From Acidimicrobiales bacterium (GTDB lineage: Bacteria; Actinomycetota; Acidimicrobiia; Acidimicrobiales; Aldehydirespiratoraceae): a stretch of DNA of 43,409 bases. Position numbers and translations under genes: made by a program. Below, piece by piece: positions 42,019 to 43,409 of the stretch (within the stretch, counting starts at the first letter, position 1; every line of letters begins with the position of its first letter). Where the stretch lies: NCBI GenBank assembly GCA_029263215.1, contig JAJCXY010000021.1:1-43409 (forward strand). Reading direction: 5' to 3'. The notes beneath the pieces were generated by a model that was not told the DNA's origin, ran no database searches, and saw nothing but the letters and a program-made list of their open reading frames with translations.

Positions 42019-43409
42019 CGGTGGCGGCCTCACGGTTGGTGTCGGACAACAGGACAGGTACGGGAACGGGAACGATGGCGAGGGGCGGGCAGAGCTGGGC
42101 GCACAGGGTGCAGCCGGTGCAGGTGATCGGATCGATCACGACCTTGCGTCGTCCTTCAAACAACTCGTCGGTCCAGACGATCGACGGGCATCCGATGGTC
42201 ATGCACGCCTGGCAGGCGGTGCACTTGTCGGAGATCACCTCGTAGGGCTGATCCCTCACCTTGATCGGTGCTTCCACGCAGGGACGGTTGGTGATCACCA
42301 CAGAGGGACCCACATAGGCCATGGCGGTCTCGATCGCGTTGTAGGTGGCGGCGAGATCGTAGGGATCCACGACGGTGGTGTCCTTGACTCCAAGGGACTT
42401 GCACAAGCCCACCAGATCCACCGGGGTGGAGGTGGCGCCCTGCAGCGTGATGCCCGTGCCGGGATGTTCCTGGCCGCCGGTCATGGCGGTGGTGCCGTTG
42501 TCGAGAATGAGCACCGTGATGTTGGCATCGCTGTAGACGGCGTCGGCCAATCCCTGGATGCCCCCGTGCATGAAGGTGGAGTCGCCGATGGTGGCCACCA
42601 CCGGACCCTGGGCGCCACCGGAAGCGGCCATGCCGATCGCCATCCCGATGCTGCTTCCCATGGCCACGCACGTGTCCATGGCGGCGAGTGGTTCGAGCGA
42701 GGCGAGCGTGTAGCAGCCGATGTCGCCGGCGACCTGCACGTCGAGCGCCCTGGTGGCCAGATAGGTGCTGACGTGTGGACAGCCTGCGCACAGCACGGGC
42801 GGGCGGGCGACGGTGGCGACTTCGAATTGGAAGGTCGTCTCTGGAGTCGGCATGACTCCGGCGGCGGCGAGGCCCTCGGCCACTGCCTGAGGGGAGAGTT
42901 CGCCGGTGCGACTGAACCAGCGTTTGCCCTCGACCGCGATGCCGAGCCGTTGGACCGCCTCTTCGATGACGGGTTCGAGCTCTTCGACTACGAAGACCCT
43001 GTCGACGCTGTCGCAGAAGGTGCGCACCGCTTCCTCGGCCAGGGGGTATGAGCCTGCGAGCTTGAGCACGCTTGCTTCTGGTGCGACCTCTTTCACGTAG
43101 GTGTACGCGGTGCCGGCGGTGATGACGCCGAACGAGGCGCCTCCTGCCTCGGTCGTGGTGAGACTGGGATGGTCGAGAAAGCGTGCGACCTCTGCCTCGC
43201 GCTCGAGGAGGAGTGGGTGCCGTGAACGAGCGTGGGCGGGAATCATCACCGCCTTGGTCGGGTCGGCGATGAACTGCCGCGGCTCCACGTCGAGGCGTTC
43301 ACCTACCGCGACGAGGCTGCGGGTGTGCGACAGCCGGGTGGAGCTGCGCACGATGACCGGTGTGTCGAATCGTTCGCTGATGTCGAACGCGAGCCGCACC
43401 GAGTCGAGG
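42011..43409 (-). CDS. iorA: Indolepyruvate ferredoxin oxidoreductase alpha subunit, N-terminus beyond the window
   Basis: The frame is open to the right edge, so the first 100-150 residues are missing. It has LCAGCPHVS, GDIGCYTLASLEPLAAMDTCVAMGSSIGMAIG, TPP-binding GDSTFMHGGIQGLADAV with LILDNGTTAMTGGQEHPG, and C-terminal 4Fe-4S motifs CTACQACMTIGCP and CTGCTLCAQLCPP. IorA decarboxylates aryl-pyruvates (indolepyruvate, phenylpyruvate) to the CoA ester with ferredoxin. It is the first visible gene of the minus-strand operon. Confidence 0.92.
   Translation of the reverse strand, partial: LDSVRLAFDISERFDTPVIVRSSTRLSHTRSLVAVGERLDVEPRQFIADPTKAVMIPAHARSRHPLLLEREAEVARFLDHPSLTTTEAGGASFGVITAGTAYTYVKEVAPEASVLKLAGSYPLAEEAVRTFCDSVDRVFVVEELEPVIEEAVQRLGIAVEGKRWFSRTGELSPQAVAEGLAAAGVMPTPETTFQFEVATVARPPVLCAGCPHVSTYLATRALDVQVAGDIGCYTLASLEPLAAMDTCVAMGSSIGMAIGMAASGGAQGPVVATIGDSTFMHGGIQGLADAVYSDANITVLILDNGTTAMTGGQEHPGTGITLQGATSTPVDLVGLCKSLGVKDTTVVDPYDLAATYNAIETAMAYVGPSVVITNRPCVEAPIKVRDQPYEVISDKCTACQACMTIGCPSIVWTDELFEGRRKVVIDPITCTGCTLCAQLCPPLAIVPVPVPVLLSDTNREAATDD

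Overview
The window is high-GC (roughly 60-70%) DNA with actinobacterial-type genes: F420 biosynthesis (CofD), an SCO6745-family protein, DUF1272, many TetR regulators, GTG/TTG starts, and two ferredoxin-dependent 2-oxoacid oxidoreductases. It fits an Acidimicrobiia-like actinobacterium from a marine or soil environment; this placement is inferred from gene content only.

Left part (1-16090), accessory DNA. Two copies of the 3' half of a tRNA-Met gene (8000-8046 and 16044-16090; 47 bp with one mismatch) bound an 8,044-bp unit, 'element B'. Neither copy is a complete tRNA. Element B carries a tyrosine integrase reading toward its left att copy, a dead chemoreceptor fragment, and a two-gene cargo: a 1518-aa multi-membrane protein with a YfaP/DUF2135-like domain and NTAPLD repeats, and a 318-aa partner. 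The DNA left of 8000 belongs to a second element, 'element A', whose left end lies outside the window. It holds the start of ssb, an ArdC antirestriction protein, a HTH protein, a broken AlbA_2 gene, a HEPN-plus-EVE-like protein, a caspase-like H/C-dyad protein (DUF6642-like), a zinc-ribbon protein and a PD-(D/E)XK nuclease-like protein. Both right ends share integrase arm-like repeats with identical internal spacing, so the two elements look related and stacked in tandem. The terminator just after 16090 is probably the original terminator of the tRNA.

Middle part (16100-23700), chromosomal. This part hides three genes that conventional calling breaks at an in-frame UGA. Two paralogous rhodaneses (16960-17373 and 21359-21772) have UGA exactly at the catalytic cysteine, each followed 11 nt later by an identical hairpin. 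A GrdB/PrdB-like reductase subunit (22812-23684) has UGA at the family selenocysteine position in a U-x-x-C motif. I read all three as selenoproteins. Between them lie two divergent TetR-controlled units with clear palindromic operators.

Right part (23700-43409), metabolic. A plus-strand run encodes an enolase-superfamily enzyme, a MetE-C-like protein, an acyl-CoA dehydrogenase, a nitroreductase, a thiolase, an acyl-CoA ligase, CofD and a CtaA-like heme A synthase. A converging minus-strand operon with mostly overlapping genes encodes IorA, IorB-ferredoxin, KorA, KorB, KorC, TetR, a CaiB-type CoA-transferase, enoyl-CoA hydratase, SDR, aconitase-family large and small subunits, and finally a PAS-LuxR regulator. 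Together these look like a CoA-thioester catabolic pathway in which ferredoxin-linked oxidoreductases decarboxylate 2-oxoacids. The substrate cannot be read from the sequence.
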